The notes below the pieces were generated by a model. That model did no database searches. It was given only the letters and a program-made list of their open reading frames with translations, and was not told where the DNA came from. From positions 1-64,000 of the forward strand of contig JAGYKI010000010.1 of the NCBI GenBank assembly GCA_018401735.1: a stretch of DNA of 64,000 bases. Reading direction: 5' to 3'. Position numbers and translations under genes: made by a program. Positions within the stretch are counted from its first letter, which is position 1. Each line of letters starts with the position of its first letter. Shown here piece after piece: positions 35,964 through 44,465 of the stretch. The DNA comes from Schleiferiaceae bacterium. Its GTDB lineage: Bacteria; Bacteroidota; Bacteroidia; Flavobacteriales; Schleiferiaceae.

Positions 35964-37211
35964 CTATTGAGTAAATTTCTGAACTTCTTTTCGAAGAAGG
36001 TCTAAAGCCATCAAAGCCGTTTTGCGAATATTACGCCCTCGATCCTTTCCAAACTGATACCTTCTCGTGCTGGTTTTATCAGGACCTGCTATTGCAATCC
36101 AAACGGTACCCACTGGTTTTGAGTCAGTTCCGCCACCTGGGCCTGCAATTCCTGTGGTAGCAACACCAAAATCTGTTTTCATTCGAGCCCGAATTCCTTG
36201 CGCCATTTCGATGGCAACTTGCTCACTTACGGCCCCGAAATTTTCTAAACTTTTTTTACTAACGCCTAAGAAATCACTTTTCGTTTCGTTGCTGTAGCTC
36301 ATTACGCCGCCCCTAAAATATTCTGAGCTGCCCGCGATACTGGTAATTAAATGGCCAATGTAGCCGCCGGTACAACTTTCTGCGAGCGCGAGGGTTAGTC
36401 CGTATTTTTTAAGAGAAATCCCTACCACTTCTTCCAGCGACTGGGTATTTTCTCCAAAAATTAAAGGCCCCAAAATGCTTTCTAAACCTCTCATCTGCTC
36501 TTCCACTTCTTCTTTGGCTTTGGCATTGCTTTCTGCAAATCCTGTCAAGCGCAAGCGAACCAAGCCAGGAGAGGGTAAATAGGCAAACTTTAAATTAGGC
36601 GCTAAAGCTGCTTCCCATTCGCTTAACATTTCGGCTAAATCGCTTTCGCCCCGTCCTTGCACCAAAACTGTTTTATGAAACAAGCCGCCCGCCTCGAAGT
36701 GCTCAATAATCCAAGGCACTATTTTATCTTTTACCAAATGTTCGGTTTCATAAGGCACCCCTGGGCTGGAAAAATAATGTCTGCCCCCTTTTTCAAAGTG
36801 CATACCAGGTGCGGTTCCCACATCATTAATAATCACCTTGCAGGAACTAGGCACATAGGCCTGTTGGCGATGCACCTCTTTAGGCTCGCGGTTAAAGCTT
36901 TGAAATAGTGATAATACATTCTCATATACTGCCTCATTAAAAACCATCTCTCCTCCAAAATAATCGAGTAAGGTTTTTTTGGTGATATCATCTTTGGTAG
37001 GACCTAAACCCCCCGTCATAAAAACCATCGTAGTTTTTGGGTGAAGGCTATCTAAAGCTATACGAATGGCTACATCGCAATCGGCAATTACCCGCTTCTG
37101 CTCTACCTTTATACCCAGCAAATTAAGCTGAGTCGCTATGAATGAAGAATTTGTATCTATGGTTTGCCCAATTAGAATTTCGTCGCCAATGGCTATTATT
37201 TCTGCTTGCAT
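35964..37211 (-). CDS. cinA: CinA family protein (nicotinamide-nucleotide amidase-related)
   Basis: 415 residues, two domains. The N-terminal MoCF-like domain (about 1-170) has IAIGDEILIGQTIDTNS and GLGPTKDDITKKT. The C-terminal PncC-like domain (about 255-410) has LALAESCTGGYIGH, the catalytic Ser region, and GIAGPGGGTDSKPVGTVWIA. Together they make the CinA form that deamidates NMN and hydrolyses ADP-ribose in other bacteria. A full -7 box (37232-37239) precedes it and rpmB follows 59 bases later. Confidence 0.95.
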   Translation of the reverse strand: MQAEIIAIGDEILIGQTIDTNSSFIATQLNLLGIKVEQKRVIADCDVAIRIALDSLHPKTTMVFMTGGLGPTKDDITKKTLLDYFGGEMVFNEAVYENVLSLFQSFNREPKEVHRQQAYVPSSCKVIINDVGTAPGMHFEKGGRHYFSSPGVPYETEHLVKDKIVPWIIEHFEAGGLFHKTVLVQGRGESDLAEMLSEWEAALAPNLKFAYLPSPGLVRLRLTGFAESNAKAKEEVEEQMRGLESILGPLIFGENTQSLEEVVGISLKKYGLTLALAESCTGGYIGHLITSIAGSSEYFRGGVMSYSNETKSDFLGVSKKSLENFGAVSEQVAIEMAQGIRARMKTDFGVATTGIAGPGGGTDSKPVGTVWIAIAGPDKTSTRRYQFGKDRGRNIRKTALMALDLLRKEVQKFTQ

Positions 37212-37231
37212 TAATCTTTTTTGAGAGTATT

Positions 37232-37239
37232 CAAAGGTA
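37232..37239 (-). promoter_or_regulatory. Bacteroidota -7 box (TACCTTTG) of cinA
   Basis: Minus-strand TACCTTTG, full match to TAnnTTTG, 21 bases before the cinA ATG. Confidence 0.55.
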
Positions 37240-37251
37240 TTCTTTCTACTA

Positions 37252-37522
37252 TCAACCTGAGTTCGGCGTTAAATTATAGTCTGAGATTTTCAAGAAAAGG
37301 ACAAACCATATCTAGATCGTGCAGCTGCAGCGGGCTACAGCAAATGAACTAGAGGCAGGGTTATCGTTTTAATTGAAAAAACACTGCTAAGCCTCTTCTA
37401 AAAAGCGTTTTTAAGTGCCTTAGCCCTTCACAATAGCCCGTTATTACTTCAGCGCTTTGGCTTAGCTAAAAGCCACTAACTATAAAAGGTCTGAAACCTA
37501 ATTTTACCTTGAACTCAGTTTA
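37252..37522 (-). repeat. Diverged copy of the 190-base TIR element with an internal insertion
   Basis: Read on the minus strand it follows the intact element from end to end. CCTGAGTTC...TATAGTCTGAGATTTTCA (37256-37292) matches its right end. CTTCTAAAAAGCG (37395-37407), CACAATAGCCCG (37429-37440) and AAGGTCTGAAACCTAATTTTACCTTGAACTCA (37486-37517, shown in part) match the centre and left end. About 80 bases between 37292 and 37375 have no counterpart. It fills most of the 381-base cinA/DUF4197 spacer and overlaps the spurious upstream extension of the DUF4197 frame. Confidence 0.7.
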
Positions 37523-37592
37523 TAAAGCTTGCGTCAAAATTGAAAATTCATTTATTTTTTTTCCGACCTTGCCCAGTAAATTTTATAAAACG

Positions 37593-38306
37593 ATGAAAAG
37601 ACTATTAGCTCTGGCCTTGGTACTATTTACTACAACATCCTGCGATGTTTTAATGCAAATTGCCGAACAAGGTGCCCAAGGAGCCTCCAACCTACCACCG
37701 AGTGAGAGTGAAATTAGCACTGGCCTCAAAGAAGCTTTACGTGTGGGTATAACCAATGCCGTTAGCAGTAGTTCGGCCAATAATGGGTTTTTAAACAATT
37801 CTCTTATAAAAATTCCATTTCCTCCAGAAGCGGATCGTGCCGCCACTACTTTGCGTGACTTAGGCATGGGCAATTTGGTAGATCAGTTTGTTGAAACACT
37901 CAATCACGGGGCCGAACAAGCATCTGCTAAAGCCACCCCCATCTTTGTAAACGCCATTAGTAAAATGAGCTTTAACGATGTGTTTGCCATTTACCGCGGC
38001 GATAACGATGCAGCTACTCAATATTTAAGGAGAACGACTGGAGATGAACTAAAAGCGGCTTTCCGACCAGTAATTAAAGATGCTATAACCAAAGTAGAGC
38101 TCACCAAATACTGGAATCCCATAGCTTCTAATTACAATCGCATTCCTTTTGTACAAAAGGTAAATCCCAATTTAGAAGACTACGTTTTGGATCAAACCTT
38201 AAATGGATTGTTTTTAGTGGTAGCCCAAGAAGAGGCTAAGATCAGACAAGATCCTGCCGCAAGAGTTAGTAGTATTCTTAAAAGAGTTTTCGGCTATAAT
38301 CCTTAG
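37593..38306 (+). CDS. DUF4197 lipoprotein
   Basis: 237 residues, DUF4197 family. Signal peptide MKRLLALALVLFTTTS with lipobox cysteine in TTSCDVLMQ. The family pattern is clear: EISTGLKEALRVGITNAV, IPFPPEADRAATTLRDLG, LNHGAEQASAKATPIFVNAI and GLFLVVAQEEAKIRQDP. The whole length matches. The reading frame extends upstream to 37509, but that part lies in the repeat at 37252-37522, so the ATG at 37593 (with a signal peptide) is used. The function of the family is not established. It ends in a terminator-like hairpin shared with the convergent PBP gene (38355-38380). Confidence 0.92.
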   Translation: MKRLLALALVLFTTTSCDVLMQIAEQGAQGASNLPPSESEISTGLKEALRVGITNAVSSSSANNGFLNNSLIKIPFPPEADRAATTLRDLGMGNLVDQFVETLNHGAEQASAKATPIFVNAISKMSFNDVFAIYRGDNDAATQYLRRTTGDELKAAFRPVIKDAITKVELTKYWNPIASNYNRIPFVQKVNPNLEDYVLDQTLNGLFLVVAQEEAKIRQDPAARVSSILKRVFGYNP

Positions 38307-38371
38307 AAAAAACTCCAACGGAATTTGATGAAACCAAATTTCTGAGACTCATCAAAAGACTGGGTTTGCGC

Positions 38372-40714
38372 TCAGTCTTTTTTCTTTTTAAACATTCGGT
38401 TCCACCACGAATCGCCCTTTTCTTTCTCATTATTGTCAGGGTCTTCCACTATTCTATCCAGCAAGTCCATTAGCTTCTCTCCCACATTTGCCTCACGCCA
38501 ATCTGCGCAAGCTAAAACTTCCCGCTGATTCGAGTCTAAATCAAGCCACTGATTGCGACGATAAGCGGAACCTTTAAAATCTCTGATCGTCGCGCCAAAA
38601 ACTGGTAAAGCCATAGCAGAGCCCGAGCCTAAAGCGCCCGAACGAAAACGAATGAGGGAATTTTCGCCCCCCATCCAAGTACTCATTACCAAGGCATCAT
38701 TATAGCCTACAAACCAAGCATCCGCATAATTTTGAGAAGTACCTGTTTTACCAGCCCACTCATCCTTAATACCATAGCGCCACGAGAGCGAGCCCGCTGT
38801 TCCATCCTTTACCACTTGTTGCAACATATAATTCATTAAAGTTGCGGTGTTCTCTTTTAGCACTCTTTCTTTGCTCTTCGGCAGATGCCTATAAATAATA
38901 TCTCCCGCAGAGGACCGCACTTCTTCAATTAAATAAGGCTCTACCTTAAAACCACCATTGGCGAAACAAGCATACACAATAGCCATTTCAAGTGGAGAGG
39001 CCGAGCCCGTGCCCAAGGCGATACTCGGACCTTCGGGTAATTTATTTTCGATCCCCATTTTACGCGCTAAAATGGCCAATTCCTCTTCCGAGTATTTCAT
39101 TAACCACTCTACCGTAACTGTATTGATCGACTTTTTTAAGGCGCCCGTCATGCTAAAATAGCCCTCGTACTTATCGTCGTAATTGCGGGGCGACCAATTA
39201 TCGTAGCCAGGGTACTCTTGCCTTTCGGCAGATAAGTAGGTACAAGGCTCTTCGTTATTTTCTAAAGCCATTGCGTAAACAAGTGGTTTAAAAGTAGAGG
39301 CCGTGGGTTTTACCGCGAGCACATTATCGTAAGGTAAATAGCGGAAATTAGAGCCGCCTAGCCACGCTCGTACTGCTCCCGATCGCGGATCTAGGGCCAC
39401 CGAACCAATCCGTAAAAGCTTTAAATAATGGCTTAAGGAGTCTTCAATGCTAAGTTTCTTTTCAATAAATCCGCCGGGGTGATATAAACGCATCGGCCGC
39501 GTTTTTTTTGCTTCCGCGAAAATCTCTTCCTCGCTTAAGCCCTTAGTTAACATCCTCTTAAACCAAGGTGTTTGCGCTAATTTTTGATCAAAAAACAACT
39601 GATTAGAAGACCAAGGATTTTTGCTGGACCAATGTTGGTCAAACTTTTTCTGTAATTGGCTTAGATGCGCTAAAGCGGCATTGCGCAAGGCATTATGCAG
39701 TTTCGCCTCTAAGGTTGTTGTTACGATTAATCCATCGGTTTCAATTTGCCATTCGCGTCCATCGGGACGAAGTTTATCGGCTAAAATCTTTTGCAATTCA
39801 CCTTTAACCTGACTGCTGAAATAGGCCGCCGGGCTTTCTCGGTCTAAATTGCGATAGCTCAACCGCAGAGGCAGAGCTTGCAGGGAATCCTTTTCTGCAA
39901 GCGAAATTTTCTCACTTCTTGCCATCTGCGCCAGCACCGTATTACGACGCTCCAAGGCAGGCTCGGGGTTTAAACGAGGATTGTAGTAGGTGTTCGCCTT
40001 TAATAAGCCGATTAATACGGCTGACTCTTGCAGCTTTAATTGTTTGGGTGGGCGATTAAAAAAGCGCAAACTGCCCGCTGCAATACCGAAAGTATTTTCC
40101 GAAAAACTTACGGTATTTAGGTATAAGGTTATAATCTCATCCTTCGAGTAAATGGATTCGATGCGGCGAGCGATAATGATCTCCTTCACCTTGTTAACGG
40201 GCATACTAAACCACGAAAAATCGGGACGACCAAATAGGTTTTTCGCTAATTGTTGACTAATGGTACTGCCACCGCCCGCGCTGCGATCGCCCATTAAGAT
40301 AGTTTTGAAAACCACGCGCATTAAACTGCGGTAATCAATGCCATTATGCTCGTAAAACCTTTCGTCTTCGGTAGAAGTTAGGGCGTCGCGCAAGTGTTGT
40401 GGCATTTCCTCAAAGCTAAGAGGATCGCGGTTTTGGCTATATATTTTCGCTAGGAGCTCACCTTCTTTACTTCGAATCTGAGTGGCTTTGGCCTGCTCAA
40501 TTCTACTCAGGTCTTGGGCGCTAGGAATCGGTCCCCAAAACCCTAAATAAACGCTACTTACAAAAAGAGCAAAAGTGAAAAATCCTAAAAAACCAAGCTT
40601 TACAAAAAGGAGGAGAAAGCGCCTAAGTTTTGATCTCTTTTGGGTTTTTCCTCTTCTTCGAGTACTTTTTGCCTTTCCTTTTCTAGGACTACTTTTTTTC
40701 TTTTTGGGCTTCAA
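38372..40714 (-). CDS. Class A penicillin-binding protein (PBP1A-like)
   Basis: 780 residues, bifunctional peptidoglycan glycosyltransferase and transpeptidase. The N-terminus is extremely Lys/Arg rich (first 32 residues) and is followed by one membrane anchor (about 33-57). The GT51 domain has the catalytic Glu E116 in STEDERFYEHNGID and GGSTISQQLAKNLF. The transpeptidase has S473 in STFKP (SxxK), the SxN motif in KSINTV and the KTG motif in AGKTGTSQ. The C-terminus is a Lys-rich tail. It should polymerise and cross-link cell-wall glycan from the inner membrane. The gene ends convergent with the DUF4197 gene and follows the TPR membrane gene by four bases. Confidence 0.96.
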   Translation of the reverse strand: MKPKKKKSSPRKGKAKSTRRRGKTQKRSKLRRFLLLFVKLGFLGFFTFALFVSSVYLGFWGPIPSAQDLSRIEQAKATQIRSKEGELLAKIYSQNRDPLSFEEMPQHLRDALTSTEDERFYEHNGIDYRSLMRVVFKTILMGDRSAGGGSTISQQLAKNLFGRPDFSWFSMPVNKVKEIIIARRIESIYSKDEIITLYLNTVSFSENTFGIAAGSLRFFNRPPKQLKLQESAVLIGLLKANTYYNPRLNPEPALERRNTVLAQMARSEKISLAEKDSLQALPLRLSYRNLDRESPAAYFSSQVKGELQKILADKLRPDGREWQIETDGLIVTTTLEAKLHNALRNAALAHLSQLQKKFDQHWSSKNPWSSNQLFFDQKLAQTPWFKRMLTKGLSEEEIFAEAKKTRPMRLYHPGGFIEKKLSIEDSLSHYLKLLRIGSVALDPRSGAVRAWLGGSNFRYLPYDNVLAVKPTASTFKPLVYAMALENNEEPCTYLSAERQEYPGYDNWSPRNYDDKYEGYFSMTGALKKSINTVTVEWLMKYSEEELAILARKMGIENKLPEGPSIALGTGSASPLEMAIVYACFANGGFKVEPYLIEEVRSSAGDIIYRHLPKSKERVLKENTATLMNYMLQQVVKDGTAGSLSWRYGIKDEWAGKTGTSQNYADAWFVGYNDALVMSTWMGGENSLIRFRSGALGSGSAMALPVFGATIRDFKGSAYRRNQWLDLDSNQREVLACADWREANVGEKLMDLLDRIVEDPDNNEKEKGDSWWNRMFKKKKD

Positions 40715-40718
40715 AAAA

Positions 40719-41234
40719 TTAAATGCGCTTCATTTGTTGTTTTAACATCTTAACCTGATCGTTAAGCATGCCTTTCGTATCCAACTTTTTAACTTCTGTT
40801 AAAAGAATCTGAGCTTCGCGTTTACGCCTTTTTGCCAGAGCGATACCCGCCAATTGCAATTTTGCCATGGCCTGATCGTGATTCATGCGCAAGCCAGTTT
40901 TTAAGGCTTTACGCAGATAGGCTTCGGCTTTACCAATGCCATTTTGCGACTCTATCATTCCCGAAAGCATATAGTAATAAGCTAATTGGCCTCTTATCAA
41001 AGCATTCTCAGGATCTTTAATACGACCTAGTGCCTTTTGGGCTTTTACCATATCGTTTTTACGCAAGTACCAGAAAGCTAATAGGATACTTTCATTACGG
41101 AAATAGGTGAAGATAACTAAGCTCGCCAGCAATAACCACATGATGCCATTGCCAATTTCTACTTCGATAAATTGCCATACCGACAAGCCAAAGAAGAGCG
41201 CCGTTAAACCTAAACGTAAATATTTACTGAACAT
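40719..41234 (-). CDS. Membrane protein with TPR-like helices
   Basis: 171 residues of unknown function. Two membrane segments (about 5-22 and 29-44, IMWLLLASLVIFTYFR) are followed by helical repeats that look like TPRs: MVKAQKALGRIKDPENALIRGQLAYYYMLSG, AEAYLRKALKTGLRMNHDQAMAKLQLAGIALAKRRKREAQ. The frame opens with a TTG at 41243, but the ATG at 41234 is 20 bases downstream of a good -7 box (41254-41261) and is preferred. It lies four bases before the PBP gene, so a role in cell-wall assembly is plausible but not shown. Confidence 0.8.
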   Translation of the reverse strand: MFSKYLRLGLTALFFGLSVWQFIEVEIGNGIMWLLLASLVIFTYFRNESILLAFWYLRKNDMVKAQKALGRIKDPENALIRGQLAYYYMLSGMIESQNGIGKAEAYLRKALKTGLRMNHDQAMAKLQLAGIALAKRRKREAQILLTEVKKLDTKGMLNDQVKMLKQQMKRI

Positions 41235-41253
41235 AATTTCCAATTTTGGGCTG

Positions 41254-41261
41254 CAAAAATA
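41254..41261 (-). promoter_or_regulatory. Bacteroidota -7 box (TATTTTTG)
   Basis: Minus-strand TATTTTTG, full match to TAnnTTTG, 20 bases before the ATG of the TPR membrane gene; drives it and the PBP gene. Confidence 0.55.
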
Positions 41262-41290
41262 GACCTTTATAAGGGAATGAAAAGCAGAAA

Positions 41291-43801
41291 TTAAAACTTA
41301 GCCACCATCTTAACATTAAGAAGACGTGGGGTTAAATAATTTGGCACAGCATAATCGCGTGCGGTACTAATATCTTTTACCCACAAATAGCTAATGGTAT
41401 TGGTAATATCAAGCAAGTTGAAAACCTCCAAGCCTATCCATAAACTTTCAAAGCTATCGAGATACTTATTGTTATAAACCTTGCCCGCGCTCTTTAAAAC
41501 TTTAGAAAATCCAATATCTACCCGGCGATAGGCAGGTAATCTAAACACACGTTCTGCAGCGGTAGCTTGTGGTGGACCGAAAGGTAAACCCGTACCATAA
41601 GCCAAGGTTAGGCTTACTCTAAAAGTAGGATCGTTGGGTAAATAATCTTGAAAGAAGATTTTAAAATTAAATCGTTGATCGGTAGGGCGTGGTAAAAATC
41701 CTGCCCCATCGCCTTCAATATCTTCTTGTATCGTCATAAAGGAAACACTAGCCCAACTGTCGATACCCTTTACAAACTCACCGTTTATACGGTAATCAAT
41801 TCCCGTCGCAAAACCAGTCGCACTATTTTCCGCGCGGTAACGCAAACGAACATTATCGAGATCATAAGGAATGAGATTGTTCATGTACTTATAGTACACT
41901 TCGGTAACCATTTTAAAAGGACGGTTCCAGATACGCAATTGATAATCGTTTCCTAAAACGAAATGGACAGACTGCTGCGCAACGATGTCTTCGTTTAATC
42001 CACCATCTAACCTACGCATCTCACGGTAAAAAGGCGGTTGATAATAAAATCCGCTTGAAAAACGAAAAACCATATCGCGCTTTTCCCAATTTGGTTTCCA
42101 ACTAATACTTGCGCGGGGACTAATTACATTTTGCTGATTAAAAGTCCAGTAATGGCTACGAATTCCTAAGTTTAAGAATAGATCTCCGTGGTCTTCCAAA
42201 TCAAATATTCGTGACCTTTCTGCATAAGCGGTAAAACGAAAAGAGTTTACATTAACCTTACTAGCAAAGCTTTCGAAAAGTTTCAGGCTATCTTCTTGTC
42301 TAACCGAACTATAAACTATACCTCCGCGTGGGTTTCCTTGCGCATCTACGGAAGTAACAATAAGCGAATCGTAGTTAAAACCAGTACCATTGGGCACATT
42401 ATAGCCCGCAGAATCGATGCGTTCCCATTCTTTATAACGATCAATAATATCTTCCATTTGCACCTTCACGCCCCAGCGCCAGGTAACTTCATTATTATCG
42501 TAAATACCATTATGGCTCACATTCGCCACAATGGCATCGAGGTAATTCCGGGCGTAATTTTGAAAGGAACCAATACTGCGCGTAAAAGTGATATCGCCAA
42601 AATCATCGCTTCCTAAATTGGTGTTCAATTCGCCTAAGCGATAAGCGCCAATAACATCGAAATATTCTTGCTCGGTTGTTTGAAAGACCGAACCTTGAAA
42701 ACGCAATTGCATATTTTTACTAGGGCGATATTTTGCACCTACCGCGGCAAACCGAGTGGTAAAATCATAATCTTCTTTACCGTCGAAAAATACGTTAAGC
42801 CGCAAGGACTCCTGAATAGTTCCAAAATCTGTGGTGCGACTTTGTGGAATAACTTGGTACAGATTACGCGAATAATTTCCGAGGAAATTAAGCTCCCATT
42901 TATCGTTTAAATCGTAAGTTAAATATGCTTGTACATCGGTAAACTGCGGCACAAAATCCGCTTCTGTATCTAAAGACCCCACCAATAACTGATTAGTACG
43001 GTAACGGGCACCCACCATGGCACTGAGCTTAGTATTTAAGTGCGTGTTTTCATATACCAAGTTACCTCCCAAAAAACTACCTTCTAAGGTCATGGCGAAT
43101 TCTTTGGGCTTACGATAGGTAATATCTAAAACCGACGACATTTTATCGCCGTAACGCGCTTCAAAGCCACCCGCCGAAAAGTTGACATTGCTTACCATAG
43201 CCGAGTTAATAAAACTCATGCCCTCTTGCTGACCGTTCCTTACCAAAAATGGGCGATAGACTTCAATGCCATTTACATAGACGAGGTTTTCATCGAAATT
43301 TCCGCCACGCACCGAATATTGGGATGATAACTCACTATAGCTACTTACACCAGGTAAGGTTTTTATTATCCCTTCTACCCCTGAGTTTGGACCAACAAAG
43401 GCTTCGATAGATTTTAACCCTACTTGCACCTGATTATCGAAACGAGCTTTGCGATCTACGATATCAATATTGCCTAAAACATTTTCCATTAAGATTATGC
43501 GGCGGTTTATTTCACGCTTCTGCCCTTTGGCGATACTGATATAGGTAGTATCAGGTAAATAGCCAAAATTGGTGAAATGGATCAGTAAGTTTTTGCCGGC
43601 TTGCACATCTAGCTTATAGCTGCCATCGTTATTACTTAAGGTATAAAAGGAACCCTGAGTGACTTTTACACCGTCTATCCCTTTGCCATTGTCGTCGGTA
43701 ATGGTGCCAAAAATAGTTTGGGAGTATAAACCGGTGGAGCAAAACAAGAGGATAGCTATAATGGTAAGGAAAAGCCTGGCGCGCATGAGTTTTTTAATCA
43801 C
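41291..43801 (-). CDS. TonB-dependent receptor with carboxypeptidase-like N-terminal domain
   Basis: 836 residues. Signal peptide, then a CarboxypepD_reg-like domain (TIFGTITDDNGKGIDGVKVTQGSF) and the plug domain (VGLKSIEAFVGPNSGVEGIIKTLPGVSSYSELSSQYSVRGGNF, including RGG). A 22-strand type barrel fills the rest, ending in a final Phe (VKMVAKF). It should import a large nutrient through the outer membrane with TonB-ExbBD energy; the ligand is unknown and no SusD partner is next to it. The GTG at 43801 overlaps the stop of the upstream regulatory-domain gene as TAGTG; an ATG at 43786 is an alternative. Confidence 0.92.
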   Translation of the reverse strand: MIKKLMRARLFLTIIAILLFCSTGLYSQTIFGTITDDNGKGIDGVKVTQGSFYTLSNNDGSYKLDVQAGKNLLIHFTNFGYLPDTTYISIAKGQKREINRRIILMENVLGNIDIVDRKARFDNQVQVGLKSIEAFVGPNSGVEGIIKTLPGVSSYSELSSQYSVRGGNFDENLVYVNGIEVYRPFLVRNGQQEGMSFINSAMVSNVNFSAGGFEARYGDKMSSVLDITYRKPKEFAMTLEGSFLGGNLVYENTHLNTKLSAMVGARYRTNQLLVGSLDTEADFVPQFTDVQAYLTYDLNDKWELNFLGNYSRNLYQVIPQSRTTDFGTIQESLRLNVFFDGKEDYDFTTRFAAVGAKYRPSKNMQLRFQGSVFQTTEQEYFDVIGAYRLGELNTNLGSDDFGDITFTRSIGSFQNYARNYLDAIVANVSHNGIYDNNEVTWRWGVKVQMEDIIDRYKEWERIDSAGYNVPNGTGFNYDSLIVTSVDAQGNPRGGIVYSSVRQEDSLKLFESFASKVNVNSFRFTAYAERSRIFDLEDHGDLFLNLGIRSHYWTFNQQNVISPRASISWKPNWEKRDMVFRFSSGFYYQPPFYREMRRLDGGLNEDIVAQQSVHFVLGNDYQLRIWNRPFKMVTEVYYKYMNNLIPYDLDNVRLRYRAENSATGFATGIDYRINGEFVKGIDSWASVSFMTIQEDIEGDGAGFLPRPTDQRFNFKIFFQDYLPNDPTFRVSLTLAYGTGLPFGPPQATAAERVFRLPAYRRVDIGFSKVLKSAGKVYNNKYLDSFESLWIGLEVFNLLDITNTISYLWVKDISTARDYAVPNYLTPRLLNVKMVAKF

Positions 43802-44430
43802 TACTTAAAAGATTGAAAGAGCTGGTGCCAAGCTAAAGGATTAGATAAAGCGCCTAGTATTGCGGTGCCCCCGTTAGCCTGATTGGAGTATCGACCGAAA
43901 TTATAAATATCTTGATTTTGAATATTAATAGACATGTCTTGCGCTTCCTCTGGACTTATGCCCATAGCAGCAGCGCGATCTTTTAAAGCCTGCGAAGCTA
44001 AGTTTCGCATAGCAATATCATTGGCTGTTGTAGTGATGTTGGTGGCTAAAAAAGCTTCCTTAAAACGATCGCGAGTAGGCCAAGGATAAAGTGTTACTTC
44101 CTCGAGTAGGGTGGTGTCGCGTTTCATTTGAATGCGCGCTAAATAGGCAGTAAGATTTAAAGTATCTGGAATGCCTAAATATTCTTTTTGAAAACCAATG
44201 CAGGAAAAAATTACGGTATCACCTGGCAAAACAGCGAAGGAAAAGAAACCTTCTGAATCGGTCATCGTGCCGCGGGAAACTTTTTCATTGTAAACATGTG
44301 CAAAAGGAATAGGCCGCGGAATAGAATCACCGCTTAACACCACACCACTAAGCTGCAATGGTTTTGCCTCTTCTTGTGCCTGCGCAAAAAAAGTGATACA
44401 AAGAGAAATAAATAATAGGTAATACTTCAT
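43801..44430 (-). CDS. Secreted carboxypeptidase-like regulatory domain protein
   Basis: 209 residues. Signal peptide (MKYYLLFISLCITFFAQAQ) followed by one CarboxypepD_reg-like domain (LQLSGVVLSGDSIPRPIPFAHVYNEKVSRGTMTDSEGFFSFAVLPGDTVIFSCIGFQ, broken here only in wording). The C-terminal third has a helical stretch with NIQNQDIYNFGRYSNQ and no known domain. The longer frame to 44487 is rejected because the ATG at 44430 gives the signal peptide and follows a -7 box. It is translationally coupled to the TonB receptor (TAGTG), so it probably assists it. Function unknown. Confidence 0.8.
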   Translation of the reverse strand: MKYYLLFISLCITFFAQAQEEAKPLQLSGVVLSGDSIPRPIPFAHVYNEKVSRGTMTDSEGFFSFAVLPGDTVIFSCIGFQKEYLGIPDTLNLTAYLARIQMKRDTTLLEEVTLYPWPTRDRFKEAFLATNITTTANDIAMRNLASQALKDRAAAMGISPEEAQDMSINIQNQDIYNFGRYSNQANGGTAILGALSNPLAWHQLFQSFK

Positions 44431-44453
44431 TCTTAGCCTTAACGAACAAAATG

Positions 44454-44461
44454 CGAAAATA
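44454..44461 (-). promoter_or_regulatory. Bacteroidota -7 box (TATTTTCG)
   Basis: Minus-strand TATTTTCG, the TTTCG variant, 24 bases before the ATG at 44430 and just past the stop of the M23 gene. It marks a separate transcription unit for the regulatory-domain gene and TonB receptor. Confidence 0.45.
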
Positions 44462-44465
44462 GCAT

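Noticed and set aside
37509..37592. N-terminal extension of the DUF4197 protein
   Set aside because: It lies in the TIR-element copy and would place a signal peptide inside the protein.
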